Source: Clostridia bacterium
GTDB taxonomy: Bacteria > Bacillota > Clostridia > Oscillospirales > CAG-272
Reading direction: 5' to 3'
Length of the DNA stretch: 24,169 nt
NCBI GenBank assembly: GCA_017540285.1
Contig: JAFYBI010000312.1
Location: 1-24,169, forward strand
A model generated the notes under the pieces. That model saw nothing but the letters and a program-made list of their open reading frames with translations, was not told where the DNA came from and made no database searches. Made by a program: the position numbers and the translations under genes. This document shows, one piece after another, positions 21,793 through 24,169 of the stretch; the stretch's first letter is position 1, and every line of letters starts with the position of its first letter.

Positions 21793-22524
21793 TCAATTCC
21801 CCACATACATCCTCTGATACGGATTCCGGCTGTCGGGGGTGACGACGGTGAAATCGGAAGCGAGCAGTTCGTCGGCGTCACCCCCGAAGAGCGCGGCGAA
21901 TTCTTCGAGGGGCTCCCGGATCGAGGCCATGTCCTCCGCCGTCGCCGCTCTCGCCGTGACCTGCGGCGGGAAGACGATCCCCCCGCAATCCCCGCGCAGG
22001 AACATCCGGCCGCCGTGCATCCCGGTGCAGGGGAAATCCCCTACGACGGGGGTGTCCGCCGCGTCACGCCCAAGGCCGAGCACGACGATCACGCCGCCCG
22101 CCTGATATTCGCCGAGGAAGCTCCCGGCGCACCCCCCGATCACGATCAGGGGGACTTTTTCCTTGTATTCCTTCATGTGGATGCCCGCGCGGTATCCGGC
22201 ATTCCCGCGCACGAAGATCTTTCCGCCGCGCATGGCATACCCCGCCGCGTCGCCGATGGAGCCGTGAACGACGATCTCCCCGTCGTTCATCGTGTCGCCG
22301 ACCGCGTCCTGCGCGCTGCCGTGCACCGTGATCCGCGCGCCGTTGCAGTACGCGCCGAGGGCGTTGCCGGGGATCCCTTCGATCGTGATGTCCTCCGTGG
22401 CCATGCCCGCACCGAGGAACCGCTGACCGAGACAGTCCGTGAGGAGACAGTTTCCCGCTTCCCGGATCGCGTCGTTGATCGCGCGGCTGTCCAGCCCTTT
22501 TGCTGAGATCGTCTTCCCGTCCAT
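21793..22524 (-). CDS. Glutamate synthase GXGXG-domain protein (stand-alone gltB C-terminal domain)
   Basis: The 243-residue protein is the right-handed beta-helix that forms the C-terminal part of GltB: MDGKTISAKGLDSRAINDAI, then repeated Gly turns LGQRFLGAGM, GNALGAYCNGARITVHGSAQ, GDTMNDGEIVVHGSIGDAAG, YAMRGGKIFVRGNAGYRAG and GGCAGSFLGEYQAGGVIVVL. In full-length glutamate synthase this domain links the glutaminase and FMN sites. Here it is a separate gene, as in the split glutamate synthases of many Clostridia and Archaea. ATG 22524 overlaps the stop of the preceding oxidoreductase frame (TGATG) and has GGAGG 9 nt upstream; longer in-frame starts lie inside that gene. It is the last gene of the cluster. 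No clear terminator follows. Confidence 0.92.
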   Translation of the reverse strand: MDGKTISAKGLDSRAINDAIREAGNCLLTDCLGQRFLGAGMATEDITIEGIPGNALGAYCNGARITVHGSAQDAVGDTMNDGEIVVHGSIGDAAGYAMRGGKIFVRGNAGYRAGIHMKEYKEKVPLIVIGGCAGSFLGEYQAGGVIVVLGLGRDAADTPVVGDFPCTGMHGGRMFLRGDCGGIVFPPQVTARAATAEDMASIREPLEEFAALFGGDADELLASDFTVVTPDSRNPYQRMYVGN

Positions 22525-23770
22525 CACACCGCACCTCCGAATTTCTGCCGTCTCATGTCCGCCGGGAATGCCGCCGTCGTCGCGGAGTGCCGCAGCAGGA
22601 CAAAATCCACCGTGTCGAGCGGGACCTTTTCCCGGATCAGCGAGGTGTAGATCCCCGCCCGCTCTTCGTGTCCCACGAGGGCGAACCCGACAAGGCGGTT
22701 GTCCTTCACATAGAATTTCTTCACCCATCCCGGGCCGCGTTCCGCGAGGATCTCCCCGTCCTCCCCGGCGCGAGCGAACGTCCGGCACAGAGCGCGTGAA
22801 GTCCGAAGAACCCGATGGCATTCATGGGGACGGCGTTGTCGAAGACCCGGTCTCCCCCCGCCATGTTCACGCCCGCGCATTCTCCCTGCATCCTCGCGTT
22901 CGGGAGGATGGCGAGGACGCGGTTTGCCCCGACGGACGAATCATACCCTTCGGCGCAGTCCCCGGCGGCGTAAATGTCCGGGAGGGAGGTCCGCATTCCC
23001 GTATCCGTGACGATGCCGCGGTTCACGTTTCCTCCGCTCTCTTTGATCAGCGCGGTATTGGCCCGCACGCCCACCGCGAGCACGAGGATGTCGAACTCAG
23101 CCGTCTTTCCGCTCTTCATGACGGCACGGTCCTCCTCGAAGCGCTCCGCCGTGTCGCCGAGGAGGAAGGCGATCCCGTGTTCTTCGAGCTTCGCCTGCAT
23201 CAGGGCCGCGCCTTCCTCGTCGAGGATGCTGGACAGCACCCGCGGCGCGAGGTCGCAGACGGTGATGCTCTTCACCCTCTCCGCAAGTCCCTCCGCGCAT
23301 TTGAGCCCGATCAGCCCCGCGCCGACGATCAGTACCCGGCTTTCGGGCGCAGCGGCCCGGTCAAGCGCAAGCATGTCGTCCATCGTCATGAAGGAGAACT
23401 TCCGCTCCACCGTGTCCAGACCCGTCATGGGCGGCACGAACGGAGACGAGCCCGCCGCGACGCAGAGCTTTTTGTACGGCAGGATCTGCCCGTCGCCGAG
23501 CGTCACCGTATGTCCGTCGGGATCGATCCGCACGGCCTTTTTCCCGTAAAGGACTTCACACCCGTTTTTTTCGTAAAAGTCCGCCGGCCGCGCGTTCATG
23601 TTCTCCGGGCTCGCTTTTCCTTCGAGGGCGTAGGAGATGAGCGGGCGGCAGTAAGCCGGATACGGTTCGGCGGAAATGACCGTGACCGGCGTCTCCCGGT
23701 CGATCTGCCGGATCCCCTCGATGCACCCGAGGGCAGCCGCGCCGTTGCCGATGATGACATAGTCCGCCAT
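22524..23770 (-). pseudogene. FAD/NAD(P)-dependent oxidoreductase of the split glutamate synthase cluster, frameshifted
   Basis: From ATG 23770 (AGGAGAGGTGAGAAT upstream) the frame encodes a pyridine nucleotide-disulphide oxidoreductase: FAD motif MADYVIIGNGAAALG, NAD(P) motif VLIVGAGLIGLKCAEGLAE (about residues 140-160) and second FAD motif TSLPDIYAAGDCAEG. This frame ends at 22721 soon after MNAIGFFGLHALCAG. The conserved C-terminal part (WVKKFYVKDNRLVGFALVG, ERAGIYTSLIREKVPLDTVD) continues in another frame and stops at 22524, overlapping the next start. One base therefore appears to be missing between about 22745 and 22800, near G/C runs. This is either a sequencing or assembly error or a true recent mutation. 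The intact protein would pass electrons from NAD(P)H to the glutamate synthase through the neighbouring 4Fe-4S protein. Confidence 0.85.
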
Positions 23771-23774
23771 ATTC

Positions 23775-24169
23775 TCACCTCTCCTCATAGACGATCGCCC
23801 GGTTGGGGCAGCCCTTCACGCACGCCGGTTCGCCTGAGGCGTTTTTCAGGCAGAGCTCGCACTTCTGCATCACGCCGTCCTCTCCCGGGGAGAGCGCGCC
23901 AAAGGGGCAGACGAGCACACAGGTAAAGCACCCCACGCAGCGGCTCCTCTCGATCCGGATCACCCCGTCCGCGTCTTTGTTCAGCGCGCCGGAGATGCAG
24001 GATTTGACGCAGAGCGGATCCGTGCAGTGGCGGCAGGAAACGGCGTAGGTCACCCGATCCCCGCCTTCGATATGGATGCGCGGGAAGATCGGCTTCCCCT
24101 TCAGAGCGGACGCCATGTCGGACATGCCGGAATTGGCGAACGCGCAGTTGTATTCGCAGAGATGGCACC
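23775..24169 (-). CDS. 4Fe-4S ferredoxin-type protein of the glutamate synthase cluster (partial, N-terminus beyond window)
   Basis: The frame is open to the right window edge; the visible 130 residues begin CHLCEYNCAFANSG and contain three further cysteine groups: CRHCTDPLCVKSC, CVGCFTCVLVCPFG and CELCLKNASGEPACVKGCPN. This is the four-cluster pattern of HycB/CooF-like electron-transfer subunits. An internal ATG at 24125 is not the likely start because the first cysteine group lies before it. The stop is 4 nt before the oxidoreductase start, so the genes are coupled. Its role is probably electron transfer within the split glutamate synthase. The remaining parts (glutamine amidotransferase and FMN domains) would be expected upstream, beyond the window. 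Confidence 0.9.
   Translation of the reverse strand, partial: CHLCEYNCAFANSGMSDMASALKGKPIFPRIHIEGGDRVTYAVSCRHCTDPLCVKSCISGALNKDADGVIRIERSRCVGCFTCVLVCPFGALSPGEDGVMQKCELCLKNASGEPACVKGCPNRAIVYEER

Overview
The window looks like a chromosomal segment of a high-GC, endospore-forming, plant-glycan-using anaerobic member of the Clostridia, probably an uncultured gut or rumen lineage. This is inferred from four things: a Gram-positive ctsR-mcsA-mcsB-clpC operon, a SleC-type spore cortex-lytic operon, lipoproteins with a lipobox, and a GH10 xylanase close to other carbohydrate genes. I found no rRNA, tRNA, CRISPR array, insertion sequence or phage genes.

Layout, left to right. (1) 1-267, minus: 5' part of an XRE-type regulator cut by the window edge, then about 440 nt of AT-rich, dyad-rich noncoding DNA. 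(2) 709-3153, plus: three coupled genes. The first two look like SleC cut into a separate pro-domain and a catalytic/peptidoglycan-binding protein; the third has only peptidoglycan-binding repeats. (3) 3438-8193, plus: ctsR-mcsA-mcsB-clpC behind a promoter with three CtsR-type heptad pairs. McsB has lost most residues expected for arginine kinase activity. (4) 8251-12058: a GPH-type sugar symporter (minus) diverging from a large GH106-like glycosidase (plus). (5) 12155-17019, plus: an unknown membrane protein, a lipoprotein resembling trigger factor (FKBP domain), an iron-type alcohol dehydrogenase and an orphan solute-binding lipoprotein, most with their own promoter and terminator. (6) 17076-21603, minus: a two-gene operon of intracellular GH10 xylanase plus uroporphyrinogen-decarboxylase-family protein, a citrate/anion permease, and a CBM9-like protein. 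(7) 21793-24169, minus: the distal part of a split glutamate synthase cluster, namely a 4Fe-4S protein (cut by the window edge), an FAD/NAD(P) oxidoreductase with a frameshift, and the GXGXG domain as a stand-alone gene.

How the genes fit together. Regions 4-6 suggest uptake and intracellular breakdown of plant oligosaccharides, with each gene under its own promoter. Minus-strand units use near-perfect TTGACA-17-TATAAT promoters. Four plus-strand units share a different -35 region (TTGCAT/TTGCAA plus a conserved flank). Region 3 is the protein quality-control operon and region 7 is ammonia assimilation. The observations most worth following up are the apparently kinase-dead McsB in an otherwise normal CtsR operon, the split SleC, and the shared TTGCA-type promoter motif.
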